Source: Mesorhizobium helmanticense (GTDB lineage: Bacteria > Pseudomonadota > Alphaproteobacteria > Rhizobiales > Rhizobiaceae). Taken from it: DNA of 64,000 bases. The stretch covers positions 121,081 through 185,080 of the forward strand of contig NZ_PZJX01000052.1 in the NCBI RefSeq assembly GCF_003034915.1, written 5' to 3'. Both the position numbers and the translations under genes were made by a program. Positions 16,930 to 25,364 of the stretch are shown here, piece by piece; the stretch's first letter is position 1; each line of letters begins with the position of its first letter. The notes under the pieces are model-generated. The model did no database searches, was not told the origin of the DNA, and was given only the letters and a program-made list of their open reading frames with translations.

Positions 16930-17832
16930 CAGACACCAGGCCAGGACCGCCTTCTGGGCATGAAGCCGGTTCTCGGCCTCGTCGAACACCACCGAATGCG
17001 GCCCGTCGATGACCTCGTCGGTGACCTCCTCGCCGCGATGCGCCGGCAGGCAGTGCATGAAGAGCGCGTCGGGCTTGGCCTTGGCCATCAGCGCCGCATT
17101 GACCTGATAGGGCAGGAAAACGTTATGGCCACGGGCGCGGTGTTCCTGGCCCATCGACACCCAGCAGTCGGTGACGACGCAGTCGGCCTCGTGGACAGCC
17201 TCCTCGGGCGAGCGCGTGAAGTTCAGCTTGCCGCCATGCCGCTTCGACCAGTCGACATGCTTCTCGCCCGGCTCACTGCCTTCGGGCACCGCGACATTCA
17301 GGTTGAAGGCAAACCGCGCCGAAGCTTCCAGCAGGGAATGCAGCACGTTGTTGCCATCGCCGGTCCAGGCGATGGTCTTGCCGGCCACCGGACCGCGATG
17401 TTCCTCGAAGGTCATGATGTCGGCCATCAACTGGCAGGGATGGGTGTCGTCGGTCAGCCCGTTGATGACAGGTATGGTGGCATTCTCGGTCAGCTCCAGC
17501 AGCCGCTCATGCGAGGTGGTGCGGATCATGATCGCATCGACATAGCGCGACAGCACCTTGGCGGTGTCGGCGATGGTTTCGGAGCGGCCGAGCTGCATCT
17601 CGGTGCCGGTCAGCATGATGGTTTCGCCGCCGAGCTGGCGCATGCCAACGTCGAAGGAGACGCGCGTGCGCGTCGACGGCTTGTCGAAGATCATCGCCAG
17701 CACCTTGCCTTCGAGCGGCTTCGTCCGCTCGCCGGCCTTGAGGCGCGCCTTTCGCACCACCGCGTCGTCCAGCATGAAGCGCAGGTCGCCCGCGGAAACG
17801 GCGGAGAGATCGGTGAAATGGCGAAGTGACAT
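16921..17832 (-). CDS. argF: Ornithine carbamoyltransferase
   Basis: 303 residues with all catalytic motifs: STRTR (53-57, carbamoyl phosphate), HPCQ (131-134), a GDGNNVLHS loop, DCWVSMGQE (ornithine loop, here with Met before Gly as SMG), and HCLP (260-263). It converts ornithine and carbamoyl phosphate to citrulline in arginine synthesis. It follows argD on the same strand after 17 bp, so the two form an operon. Its stop codon lies inside a 15-bp tandem repeat. Confidence 0.95.
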   Translation of the reverse strand: MSLRHFTDLSAVSAGDLRFMLDDAVVRKARLKAGERTKPLEGKVLAMIFDKPSTRTRVSFDVGMRQLGGETIMLTGTEMQLGRSETIADTAKVLSRYVDAIMIRTTSHERLLELTENATIPVINGLTDDTHPCQLMADIMTFEEHRGPVAGKTIAWTGDGNNVLHSLLEASARFAFNLNVAVPEGSEPGEKHVDWSKRHGGKLNFTRSPEEAVHEADCVVTDCWVSMGQEHRARGHNVFLPYQVNAALMAKAKPDALFMHCLPAHRGEEVTDEVIDGPHSVVFDEAENRLHAQKAVLAWCLGA

Positions 17833-17849
17833 CAGGACTGGTTCCGGGA

Positions 17850-19049
17850 TTACTTCGCGGCAGCCGCGGCGATGGCGTCAGCCAGGCCCCGGGCACCGGC
17901 GCGAATGCGGTCGAGCGCCTCATGGATCTCGGCATCGGTGACGGTGAGCGGCGGCAGCAGGCGGATGACGTTGTCGCCCGCCGGAACCGCCAGCAGATGC
18001 TGGTCGCGCAGCGCCATGTTCACCTTGGTGTTGGGCATGACGCATTTGAGGCCGAGCATCAGGCCAGTGCCCCGGATGCCTTCAATGACGTCGGGAAACT
18101 CATCGGCGACACCCGCCAGGCCTTGCTTCAGCAACAACGCCTTGCGCTGGACATCCTCCAGGAAGCCGTCTTCCAGCACCACGTCAAGCACGGCGTTGCC
18201 GACCGCCATCGCCAGCGGATTGCCGCCGAAGGTGGTGCCATGCACGCCAGCGGTCATGCCGACCGCTGCCTCGTCAGTGGCAAGGCAGGCACCCATCGGA
18301 AAGCCTCCGCCGATGCCCTTGGCGATCGCCATGATGTCAGGCGTGACACCGGACCATTCATGCGCGAACAGTTTTCCGGTGCGGCCGATGCCGCACTGGA
18401 CCTCGTCATAGATCAACAGCAGGCCATGCTGGTCGCAGAGCTGCCGGAGCCGCTTCAGCGACTGCGTCGGCACCGGGCGGATGCCGCCTTCGCCCTGTAC
18501 AGGCTCGATCAGGATCGCCGCGGTCTCCGGCGTGATCGCCTTTTCGGCGGCGTCGATGTCATCGAAACCGACCTGATCGAAGCCTTCGACCTTGGGTCCG
18601 AACCCTTCGAGATATTTGTATTGGCCGCCTGCCGCTATCGTCGCCAGGGTGCGGCCATGGAAAGCGCCTTCGAAGGTAATGATGCGAAAGCGCTCGTGAT
18701 GGCCCTTGACGAAGTGGTAGCGCCGCGCTGTCTTGATCGCGCATTCCAATGCCTCGGCGCCGGAATTGGTGAAGAACACCTTGTCGGCGAAGGTGGCTTC
18801 GGCCAGCCGCTCACCCAGGCGGCTCTGCCCCGGAATCTCGTAGAGATTGGAGACATGCCAGAGCTTGGCAGCCTGGTCGGTGAGCGCGGCGACCAGATGC
18901 GGATGGCCGTGGCCCAGCGAGTTCACGGCGATGCCGCCGGCGAAATCGAGATATCGCTCGCCCTTGTCGGTAACCAGCCAAGTGCCTTCCCCATGGTCGA
19001 AAGCCAGGGGTGCGCGGGCAAAGGTCTCGAAAAGCGCCGAACCGCTCAT
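17850..19049 (-). CDS. argD: Acetylornithine aminotransferase
   Basis: 399 residues of class III aminotransferase type. The PLP lysine is K244 in AIAKGIGGGFPMGA, the Asp that holds the pyridine nitrogen is D215 in LLIYDEVQCGIGRTGK, and FTNSGAEALECAIKTAR binds the phosphate. It transfers an amino group from glutamate in arginine synthesis and probably also serves lysine synthesis, as in relatives. ATG 19049 follows GGAG by nine bases. The frame is open a further 69 codons upstream, but that stretch holds a terminator-like hairpin and no conserved residues. It is the first gene of argD-argF. Confidence 0.93.
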   Translation of the reverse strand: MSGSALFETFARAPLAFDHGEGTWLVTDKGERYLDFAGGIAVNSLGHGHPHLVAALTDQAAKLWHVSNLYEIPGQSRLGERLAEATFADKVFFTNSGAEALECAIKTARRYHFVKGHHERFRIITFEGAFHGRTLATIAAGGQYKYLEGFGPKVEGFDQVGFDDIDAAEKAITPETAAILIEPVQGEGGIRPVPTQSLKRLRQLCDQHGLLLIYDEVQCGIGRTGKLFAHEWSGVTPDIMAIAKGIGGGFPMGACLATDEAAVGMTAGVHGTTFGGNPLAMAVGNAVLDVVLEDGFLEDVQRKALLLKQGLAGVADEFPDVIEGIRGTGLMLGLKCVMPNTKVNMALRDQHLLAVPAGDNVIRLLPPLTVTDAEIHEALDRIRAGARGLADAIAAAAAK

Positions 19050-19076
19050 TATATGCTTCTCCGGAACCGGAAAATC

Positions 19077-19110
19077 AAAAAAGCCGCCAAAGCGGCGGCC
19101 TTTGCGGCTT
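19077..19110 (-). terminator. Terminator or attenuator hairpin in the argD leader
   Basis: Read on the minus strand, GCCGCC/GGCGGC closes a five-base loop and is followed by TTTTTT, 28 bases before argD. An upstream AAGCCGC (ending 19110) can instead pair with GCGGCTT in the same 3' arm, giving an alternative structure. No gene lies upstream on this strand, so the hairpin belongs to the argD leader. Confidence 0.6.
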
Positions 19111-19226
19111 ATCGTGTTTTTCGGCCATGAAGTCAACGAAAACGTCGCGCAAGGACGCGCGGCAAGCCCCTCAGCGAGGCGCCGGCTCATAAGCGACCGG
19201 GCAAGTTGGGGAAAACCGAAAAAACC

Positions 19227-19372
19227 GATTCGTGTTGCCCTTGGGACTCTTGTCACTGAGTCAACGCATAGGTATTTGTAGTCGAGAAATAACTAGATTT
19301 CGTGCGGCGGACCTAATCACCCGGTATATGTGGTGTTGTTTGCCCGGCGAGAGCCGGGTCGGGAAAGGATTC
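19227..19372 (+). promoter_or_regulatory. gcrA upstream region with four GANTC (CcrM) sites
   Basis: GANTC sites lie at 19227-19231 (GATTC), 19245-19249 (GACTC), 19258-19262 (GAGTC) and 19368-19372 (GATTC). CcrM methylates GANTC in alphaproteobacteria, and GcrA acts at promoters containing such sites. The 357-bp gap between argD and gcrA holds no further gene. Confidence 0.55.
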
Positions 19373-19406
19373 CGATCGCCGCACGTCTCAGCAGGAGCGC
19401 GGTCTC

Positions 19407-19925
19407 ATGAACTGGACTGACGAGCGGGTCGAACTTCTTAGAAAATTGTGGTCGGAAGGACTGAGCGCAAGCCAGATCGCCGCACAGCTCGGGGGCGTCA
19501 GCCGCAATGCGGTCATCGGCAAGGTACACCGGCTGAAATTGTCGGGCCGCGGCCGATCGACGGCCACGCCGGCACGCCAGAAGAAGAGCGTGCAGGGATC
19601 GAGCGTGCAGAAATCGGTGTCACGGGCGGCAAGCGCGGCGCGGCATATGACCACGTCGATCGGCGCGACTGCGTTGCAGACGCAATTCGACGCCGAACCG
19701 GTGGCGCGTCACTACATCCGCCCGGTCGAGAACGTCGTTGTGCCGATCTCGCGGCATCTGCAGCTCGTCGAATTGAACGAGCGGACCTGCAAATGGCCGA
19801 ATGGCGATCCGCTTTCGGAAGACTTCCATTTCTGCGGCAATGACGCCGCCGAAACCGGGCCTTATTGCAAATACCATTCCCGCATCGCGTTCCAGCCGGC
19901 TTCGGAGCGGCGGCGCAGCAGGTAG
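19407..19925 (+). CDS. gcrA: GcrA cell-cycle regulator
   Basis: 172 residues. The N-terminal DNA-binding region (1-45) reads MNWTDERVELLRKLW, then GLSASQIAAQLGGVSRNAVIGK, the diagnostic GcrA start. A basic, low-complexity linker follows, and the C-terminal sigma-70 contact domain contains ELNERTCKWPNGDP and the cysteine-containing FHFCGNDAAETGPYCKYH. GcrA binds RNA polymerase sigma-70 and promoters with methylated GANTC, timing cell-cycle genes. ATG 19407 follows AGGAG. Its own upstream region carries a cluster of GANTC sites. Confidence 0.95.
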   Translation: MNWTDERVELLRKLWSEGLSASQIAAQLGGVSRNAVIGKVHRLKLSGRGRSTATPARQKKSVQGSSVQKSVSRAASAARHMTTSIGATALQTQFDAEPVARHYIRPVENVVVPISRHLQLVELNERTCKWPNGDPLSEDFHFCGNDAAETGPYCKYHSRIAFQPASERRRSR

Positions 19926-19937
19926 TTAGGGGAGTAA

Positions 19938-19981
19938 GGCAGTAGGGCAGTATGTTTGGGCTGCGCTTGAGCCCTACTGCC
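19938..19981. terminator. Bidirectional terminator between gcrA and corA
   Basis: Perfect 11-bp arms, GGCAGTAGGGC (19938-19948) and GCCCTACTGCC (19971-19981), enclose a 22-base loop and are followed by TCTCTTTC. It lies between the converging gcrA and corA stop codons. Confidence 0.75.
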
Positions 19982-19988
19982 CTCTCTT

Positions 19989-20999
19989 TCACAGCCAACC
20001 ATTGGTGCGAAACCGCCAGTACAGGAAAGAGCAGATCGCAGCGATCGCAGCCAGCACGACCGGGTAGCCGTATTCCATCCTCAGTTCCGGCATATCGCTG
20101 AAATTCATGCCGTAGATGCCGGCGAGCGCCGTCGGTACCGCCAAGATGGCAGCCCATGAGGCGAGTTTCTTGGTGTTCGCAGTTTCCTGGCTCTGGCCCA
20201 CCAGAAGGCTGGCCTCGAAAGCAAAGGCGAGAACCTCCCGCAAGCTGTCTATCTTTTCCTGGACGGTGCGGATGTGATCTGTGACGTCGCGAAACAGCGG
20301 GTGCATGGCCGCATGGATCTGCGGCAGGTCGGCGCTGGTCAGCCGGCGGCAGACTTCCACCAGCGGCAGCGCCGCATTGCGCAAGCGCAACAGATCGCGG
20401 CGCAGCATATAGAGCCGCTCGATGTCGGGGCCGGTCATCGGCTTCAGTAGGACCTTGTCCTCGATCGCCTCGACCTCGTCCTCGATCTGCTCGAGCACCG
20501 GCATGTAGTTGTCGACAATGAAATCGAGAATGGCATAGAGGACGAAATCCTCGCCCTTGGCCAGCGAATGCGGGCAGCTTTCCCAATGCTGGCGAACGGC
20601 GGCATAAGACGTCGATGGACCATGCCTGACGCTGACGATGTAGCCGGCCCCGACGAACAGATGCGTCTCGCCGAAGGTGACGCGGCCGTCGATCAGCTGG
20701 GCCGTACGGGCAACGATGAACAAGGCATCGCCATATTGCTCGATCTTCGGCCGCTGGTGCGGATGCTCGGCATCCTCGATCGCCAGTTCGTGCAGATGGA
20801 ATTGCGCCTGGACACGAAGCAGCAGGTTGCGATCGGGTTCCAGCAAGCCGATCCAGACGACGTGGCCCGGCTTGCCAGCCCATTCGCCAGCTTCCTCTAC
20901 CGGAATGTCGGCGATGCGCCGGCCGGCGGTATAGACGCTGGAAGCGATGATGCCCGATGTCGGCGGCGGGGCCGCGGTCAGGTTCCGAACGTTTTCCAT
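19989..20999 (-). CDS. corA: CorA-family magnesium (cobalt) transporter
   Basis: 336 residues. A long acidic and helical cytoplasmic part (including VLEQIEDEVEAIEDKVLL) leads to two C-terminal membrane helices. The signature YGMNFSDMPEL sits at the end of the first, and the second ends in a basic tail (YWRFRTNGWL). GMN is the selectivity loop of CorA channels, which admit Mg2+ and Co2+ as pentamers. No M-box or other magnesium riboswitch is visible in the 190-bp leader, which instead contains a dispersed repeat. Confidence 0.92.
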   Translation of the reverse strand: MENVRNLTAAPPPTSGIIASSVYTAGRRIADIPVEEAGEWAGKPGHVVWIGLLEPDRNLLLRVQAQFHLHELAIEDAEHPHQRPKIEQYGDALFIVARTAQLIDGRVTFGETHLFVGAGYIVSVRHGPSTSYAAVRQHWESCPHSLAKGEDFVLYAILDFIVDNYMPVLEQIEDEVEAIEDKVLLKPMTGPDIERLYMLRRDLLRLRNAALPLVEVCRRLTSADLPQIHAAMHPLFRDVTDHIRTVQEKIDSLREVLAFAFEASLLVGQSQETANTKKLASWAAILAVPTALAGIYGMNFSDMPELRMEYGYPVVLAAIAAICSFLYWRFRTNGWL

Positions 21000-21060
21000 C
21001 GCTACCTCCTTGAGGCATGGCCTGGGGCCGGGATCAGGAACGTTCGGGGCAGCTTAGCTA

Positions 21061-21160
21061 AAGCGCATCGCTTTTGAAAGGATTCATGCGACGCATTCTA
21101 AGTTCTTGTTTTTATTTACGTCGTTATCGCAAAACCGCTGCACACTTGCGCGACATGCAT
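21061..21160 (+). repeat. 100-bp dispersed rhizobial repeat, copy A
   Basis: The element runs from AAGCGCATCGC, through TTCATGCGACGC and TCGTTATCGCAAAACC, to GCGCGACATGCAT. It is closely similar to the reverse complement of 60350-60452. It fills most of the gap between corA and phoU. Confidence 0.75.
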
Positions 21161-21192
21161 CAAATTAGCAATGGGTTCGAGAGGTGGTGCGT

Positions 21193-21936
21193 TCACTTCA
21201 CCGGCTGCGCAGCGGGAAGGACAATCTTGTCCGTCTTGTCGCCTTTTGGCCGGTCGGCCGGCATCTGGTCGCCGGTGACGATGTAATAGATCGTCTCGGC
21301 GATATTGGTGGCGTGATCGCCGATCCGTTCGATGTTCTTGGCGCAGAACAGGAGATGCGTGCACGGCGTGATGTTGCGCGGATCCTCCATCATATAGGTC
21401 AGCAATTCGCGAAACAGCGAGGTGTACATGGCGTCGATCTGATCGTCGCGGTCGCGTACGAAGCCGATGTTCTCCACCGAGCGCGACGCGTAGACGTCGA
21501 GCACTTCCTTGAGCTGCGTCAAGGCGAGGTCGGCCAGTGCCTCCAGGCCACGAAACAGGCTGGTCGGCTGGCGTCCTTCGATGACGGCAACCACCCGCTT
21601 GGCGACATTCTTGCCGAGGTCGCCGACCCGTTCGAGATCGGCCGAGATGCGGATCGCCCCGACGATCTCGCGCAAATCCGTCGCCATCGGCTGACGCTTG
21701 GCGATGATGACGATCGCCTTGTCGTCGATCTCGCGCTGTCCCTCGTCCAGAACCAGGTCGTCACGGATGACCTTCTGGGCGAGGCCGGGATCTGCGTTGA
21801 CCAGGGCCGCGATCGCCTGTTCGACCATGCGCTCGGCATGCCCGCCCATCGCGGCGATGCGCTTCGACAGGTATTGCAGCTCCTCGTCATAGGCGCTGAC
21901 GATGTGCACGGACTGCATGGATGAATGCCCTTCCAT
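21193..21936 (-). CDS. phoU: Phosphate signalling protein PhoU
   Basis: 247 residues from ATG 21936; a second ATG at 21918 (MQSVHIVSAYDEEL) has GGAAGGG nine bases upstream and is equally likely. Two three-helix PhoU repeats are visible. Each carries the metal-cluster pattern: LDEGQREIDDKAIVI in the first and RDDQIDAMYTSLFREL in the second, with AKNIERIGDHATNIAE near the end. PhoU restrains the Pho regulon by linking the Pst transporter to PhoR. It lies downstream of phoR on the same strand, but no pst genes or phoB are next to it. Confidence 0.92.
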   Translation of the reverse strand: MEGHSSMQSVHIVSAYDEELQYLSKRIAAMGGHAERMVEQAIAALVNADPGLAQKVIRDDLVLDEGQREIDDKAIVIIAKRQPMATDLREIVGAIRISADLERVGDLGKNVAKRVVAVIEGRQPTSLFRGLEALADLALTQLKEVLDVYASRSVENIGFVRDRDDQIDAMYTSLFRELLTYMMEDPRNITPCTHLLFCAKNIERIGDHATNIAETIYYIVTGDQMPADRPKGDKTDKIVLPAAQPVK

Positions 21937-22059
21937 GGTCTTCTCACCGAGTCGTCTTCTCGAATCCTCCACTGATACGCTAGCGGGATGACAGAAAAAA
22001 GAAACAGTTAGAGCGACCTGCGTCCGATTAGACACACAAAGTACGCTCTAACCCTATAT

Positions 22060-22113
22060 CTACGCATCGTGCTTTTCCGAAAACCGATTCCGATTTTCGG
22101 GCCCATGCGTTAG
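22060..22113. repeat. Short palindromic repeat between phoR and phoU
   Basis: Outer arms CTACGCAT and ATGCGTTAG enclose a second inverted repeat, CCGAAAACCG/CGATTTTCGG. It has the same general build as the other short intergenic palindromes in the window and fills the phoR-phoU gap. Confidence 0.55.
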
Positions 22114-22127
22114 CACATAGTGCGACG

Positions 22128-23393
22128 TCAGTGCCTCGGCAAATGGACCGAGAAGGCTGCGCCCTTGCCGACCTCGGACTTGATCGAAAGTCTGGCGTTG
22201 TGGCGCGTAAGTATATGCTTGACGATGGACAGGCCGAGGCCCGTGCCTTTCTGGGTCCGGCTGTTCTCGACGTCGACGCGGTAGAAGCGCTCGGTGATGC
22301 GCGGGATATGCTCCTCGGCTATGCCGGGACCAAAATCCCTGATGGTGACGTCGATGCCCGGTTCGGGACCGGCATCGCCAGGGGCGATCGACACCACGAC
22401 GCGTCCGCCCGACTGTCCGTATTTGCAGGCGTTTTCCAGCAGGTTTTCGAAGACCTGGAAGAGTTCGTCCCGGTCTCCCGGCACATCAAGCGGCCCTTCC
22501 GCGAAATCCCGCTCGATGGCGACGCCGTTTTCCCTGGCAAGCGGCCCAAGCGAATCGATGACGCTGTCAACGGTCTGGCGGAGATCGACCTCGTTTCCCG
22601 GCTTCAGATAGGGTTTCATCTCCAGCCGCGACAGCGACAAGAGATCGTCGATCAGGCGCGCCATGCGGCCGGTCTGGTTCTGCATGATCTGCAGGAACTG
22701 CTCGCGCGCCGCCGGATCGTTGCGGGCCGGCCCCCGCAGCGTCTCGATGAAGCCTGATATCGAAGCCAGCGGAGTACGCAGTTCGTGGCTGGCATTGGCG
22801 ATGAAATCGGCGCGCATCCGGTCGATCCGGCGCGCCTCGCTTTGGTCCTTGAACACCAGCACATAGAGATCGGTGCCGTGGCCGACCGAAGAGGCGCTCA
22901 CCCGGTAGGCCCGTTCGACCGGCAGCTTTTCGGTGTAGTCGACGACATCGGAGGCGACATTTCCCGACAAGATGCTGTCCAGCAGGGCCTGCATTTCCGG
23001 CGCGCGGAATTTGAGCGACAGCGACAGGCCTGGCGCGATGCCGCCAAAGGCGGCGAAGGCGGCAGCGTTGGCATGGACGATCATGGCCGTGCGGTCGAAG
23101 ATGATCAGCGGATCGGCAACGGCCGCCGCCAGATATTCGCCCGACAGCCGCTGCAGCCCGCTGGCCTCGATCGCCGCGCCGCCCTCGGCGGACTGGCGCG
23201 CAACGTCGGTCTGCAGCATCGCGGCGGCAAGCAGTACGGCACAGGCCAGCAGCACGACATAGCCGGACATGCCGGCGAACCAATAAACCGCCAGAACCGC
23301 GCCGATGCCGGCGGCAAGCAGCCTGCGGCTGTTCCACAGCCGGATAGCGACCGTCTGCGCCGCGCCTTCATGCTCCGCGCCCATCTCAGCCAT
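22128..23393 (-). CDS. phoR: Phosphate regulon sensor histidine kinase PhoR
   Basis: 421 residues. Two N-terminal membrane helices (about 24-60) are followed by a PAS domain (about 84-185), then HisKA with the H-box NASHELRTPLASISG (His203). The HATPase domain has N-box ENLLENACKYG, G1 DFGPGIAEEHI and G2 GTGLGLSIVK. It phosphorylates PhoB when phosphate is scarce. The downstream gene is phoU. On the other side is the divergent ppk2, a pairing I recall from Sinorhizobium. Confidence 0.93.
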   Translation of the reverse strand: MAEMGAEHEGAAQTVAIRLWNSRRLLAAGIGAVLAVYWFAGMSGYVVLLACAVLLAAAMLQTDVARQSAEGGAAIEASGLQRLSGEYLAAAVADPLIIFDRTAMIVHANAAAFAAFGGIAPGLSLSLKFRAPEMQALLDSILSGNVASDVVDYTEKLPVERAYRVSASSVGHGTDLYVLVFKDQSEARRIDRMRADFIANASHELRTPLASISGFIETLRGPARNDPAAREQFLQIMQNQTGRMARLIDDLLSLSRLEMKPYLKPGNEVDLRQTVDSVIDSLGPLARENGVAIERDFAEGPLDVPGDRDELFQVFENLLENACKYGQSGGRVVVSIAPGDAGPEPGIDVTIRDFGPGIAEEHIPRITERFYRVDVENSRTQKGTGLGLSIVKHILTRHNARLSIKSEVGKGAAFSVHLPRH

Positions 23394-23470
23394 TGTCAGC
23401 CATTCGCGCGCACCTCGTGCCCGGCATCCTGTCGGTCAGCGGGCTGGAAAACTTCCCGCTGGACCGGTCT

Positions 23471-23575
23471 AGCGCACGACCCCGAAAAATCGGAATCGAT
23501 TTTCGGAGAGGATCATGCGCAAAATCAAAGTGCTACAGCATCCTTTGCGCGTCCAAACGGACGCGCGGCACTGCA
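23471..23575. repeat. Composite palindromic repeat upstream of ppk2
   Basis: Three nested palindromes: CCGAAAAATCGG next to CGATTTTCGG, a GATCATGCGC block, and GCGCGTCC-AAAC-GGACGCGC. The flanking GTGC and GCAC pair outside the last one. The pattern is typical of rhizobial intergenic mosaic repeats. It lies in the 229-bp phoR-ppk2 gap. Confidence 0.6.
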
Positions 23576-23622
23576 GAGCGCCCCCAATAGCATGAGTCCG
23601 GAAGCTGGAAAGGTTCGTCTCG

Positions 23623-24531
23623 ATGAAAAACACCAAGGAAAATCCCGCAGCACCTGCGTCAGGTCCGCTGAAGATCAGGATCGACGGCAAGGAGCGGGAG
23701 TTCGACATCGAGAACCCCGAGCTTCCCGACTGGGTAGAGGACAACAAGCTGACCTCGGGCGGCTATCCCTACGACAAGAAAATGAAGAGCGAGGATTATG
23801 ACGAGCCGCTCGAGCGGTTGCAGATCGAACTGGTCAAGGCACAGGCCTGGTTGCAGTCGACGGGCAAGCGGGTGATGGCGCTGTTCGAGGGACGCGACGC
23901 CGCCGGCAAGGGCGGCACGATCTTCGTGTTGCACCAGTACATGAACCCGCGCACCGCGCGCAATGTGGCGCTTACCAAGCCGACCGAAACCGAACGCGGA
24001 CAGTGGTATTTCCAGCGCTATGTCGATCATTTCCCGACGGCGGGAGAATTCGTCACCTTCGACCGTTCCTGGTACAACCGCGCCGGGGTCGAACCGGTGA
24101 TGGGTTTCTGCACGCCGCAGCAGCATGAGAAGTTTCTCGACGAGACGCCGCATTTCGAACGGATGATCTGCAACGATAGCATCCATTTCTTCAAGATCTG
24201 GCTCAATATCGGCCGGGAAGCCCAGCTCGAGCGGTTCCACGATCGCCGCTGGAGCCCGCTCAAGAACTGGAAATTCTCGCCGATCGACGTCGCCGGCATC
24301 ACGAAATGGGATGACTACACCAAGGCGCGCGACCTGATGGTGGAGCGCACGCACAAGGAGTTCGCGCCGTGGATCATCGTGCGGGCCAACGACAAGCGGC
24401 GCGCGCGACTGGCCGTCATCCGGCGCATCCTGCTGTCGCTGCCCTATGAGGGCCGCGACCTCGACGCCATCGGCAAGGAGGACAAGAAGATCATCGGCGA
24501 AGGGTCGTCATTCCTGGGAAAACAGGACTGA
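23623..24531 (+). CDS. ppk2: Polyphosphate kinase 2
   Basis: 302 residues of single-domain PPK2 class. Walker A is GRDAAGKGG (91-98 region), Walker B is FDRSWYNRAG (146-155), and the lid module contains HDRRWSPLKNWKFSPID and TKWDDYTKARDLM. These enzymes use polyphosphate to phosphorylate GDP or ADP. Class I length and motifs fit the diphosphate-kinase type. ATG 23623 follows GGAAAGG. Location beside phoR suggests a link to phosphate storage. A strong hairpin follows the stop. Confidence 0.93.
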   Translation: MKNTKENPAAPASGPLKIRIDGKEREFDIENPELPDWVEDNKLTSGGYPYDKKMKSEDYDEPLERLQIELVKAQAWLQSTGKRVMALFEGRDAAGKGGTIFVLHQYMNPRTARNVALTKPTETERGQWYFQRYVDHFPTAGEFVTFDRSWYNRAGVEPVMGFCTPQQHEKFLDETPHFERMICNDSIHFFKIWLNIGREAQLERFHDRRWSPLKNWKFSPIDVAGITKWDDYTKARDLMVERTHKEFAPWIIVRANDKRRARLAVIRRILLSLPYEGRDLDAIGKEDKKIIGEGSSFLGKQD

Positions 24532-24538
24532 CGCCTCC

Positions 24539-24568
24539 AGCGCCGCGCGGCCTCTGCCGCGCGGCGCT
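24539..24568. terminator. Strong hairpin between ppk2 and the crotonase gene
   Basis: Perfect 13-bp arms, AGCGCCGCGCGGC and GCCGCGCGGCGCT, close a CTCT loop between two converging genes. The T tract after it is poor (CGATTCATC). Confidence 0.65.
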
Positions 24569-24601
24569 CGATTCATCGATCGCTCTCTTCGGCGTGACCG
24601 T

Positions 24602-25351
24602 TCAAGCCGCCAGCCTGGCGATCCGTTGCAGCCGCTTTAGCGTGACGTCGTCCTGCAAAGCCTGCTGGAAGAGCGAGATCTCCTGGTCGATGCGGTCACA
24701 GAGCACACCGGTGTCGCCCCTCAGCAGGTCGCGTGTCTGCAACAGTGCGGCGACCGGCTTCTTGGCGAGTTGCCTGGCCCTGCCAAGCACCGCTTCCTCG
24801 ACACTGCCGCCCGCCACGATCTCCGTGACCAGGCCGAGCGCCTTGGCATCCTCCGCGCGGAGCGTGTCGCCCAGGCAGAAGAAGCGGAAAGCGCCGGCAT
24901 AACCGAGCTTCCGTGGCGCCAGAATGCTGGTCGCCGCGTCCGGCACGAGGCCGAAATCGACGAACGGCACCCGGAACGTGCTTTCATCAGAGGCGATCAC
25001 CATGTCGCAATGGAACAGGATGGTGCAGCCGACACCGACAGCGTCGCCATCGACACAGGCAAGGACCGGCTTCGGAAACGTCGCCAAAGTGCGGAACATG
25101 TCGGTGACGGCGGCGATCAACCGCTGATGCTTGGTGGCATCGAGGAATTCGGAAAAGTCGCCGCCGAGGCAGAAGCAGCCGGCCAGGCCTCGCAGCACCA
25201 CGACCCGTATTTCATCGTCGACGGCAGCTTCGTGGAAGGTCCTCGCCAGGCTTTCATAGGCTCGCCTGTCCAGCACCGGCCGGCCATCGTCCGACGACAC
25301 CGTGACAATCAGCGTATGATTGCGGAACTCCGTTTGCGCGGGGATGTTCAT
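24602..25351 (-). CDS. Enoyl-CoA hydratase/isomerase (crotonase) family protein, paired with luxI
   Basis: About 249 residues of crotonase fold. LRGLAGCFCLGGDFSEFLDA forms the first oxyanion loop, VDGDAVGVGCTILFHCDM the second, and VPFVDFGLVPDAATS the active-site segment. Where true hydratases have two glutamates, the second loop has VGVGC and the next has VDFGLVPD, so hydratase activity is uncertain. I chose ATG 25351, which follows GGAG by six bases; ATG 25363 is four codons upstream. The start almost touches the luxI stop, so the two are co-translated. From memory, a luxR-luxI-crotonase locus in Mesorhizobium (mqsRIC in strain R7A) is tied to unsaturated acyl-homoserine lactones. That function is inference here. 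Confidence 0.85.
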   Translation of the reverse strand: MNIPAQTEFRNHTLIVTVSSDDGRPVLDRRAYESLARTFHEAAVDDEIRVVVLRGLAGCFCLGGDFSEFLDATKHQRLIAAVTDMFRTLATFPKPVLACVDGDAVGVGCTILFHCDMVIASDESTFRVPFVDFGLVPDAATSILAPRKLGYAGAFRFFCLGDTLRAEDAKALGLVTEIVAGGSVEEAVLGRARQLAKKPVAALLQTRDLLRGDTGVLCDRIDQEISLFQQALQDDVTLKRLQRIARLAA

Positions 25352-25364
25352 GACCGTCTCCATC

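Noticed and set aside
16733..16936. A short pentapeptide-repeat-like protein on the minus strand
   Set aside because: The five-residue pattern comes from the 15-bp DNA repeat; the frame overlaps the ends of argF and hslO and has no supported start.
17826..19130. A 434-codon plus-strand frame across argD
   Set aside because: Shadow of a gene with complete aminotransferase motifs.
21000..21192. A magnesium-sensing riboswitch before corA or in the corA-phoU gap
   Set aside because: The gap is filled by a dispersed repeat found also at 60350, and no M-box features are visible.
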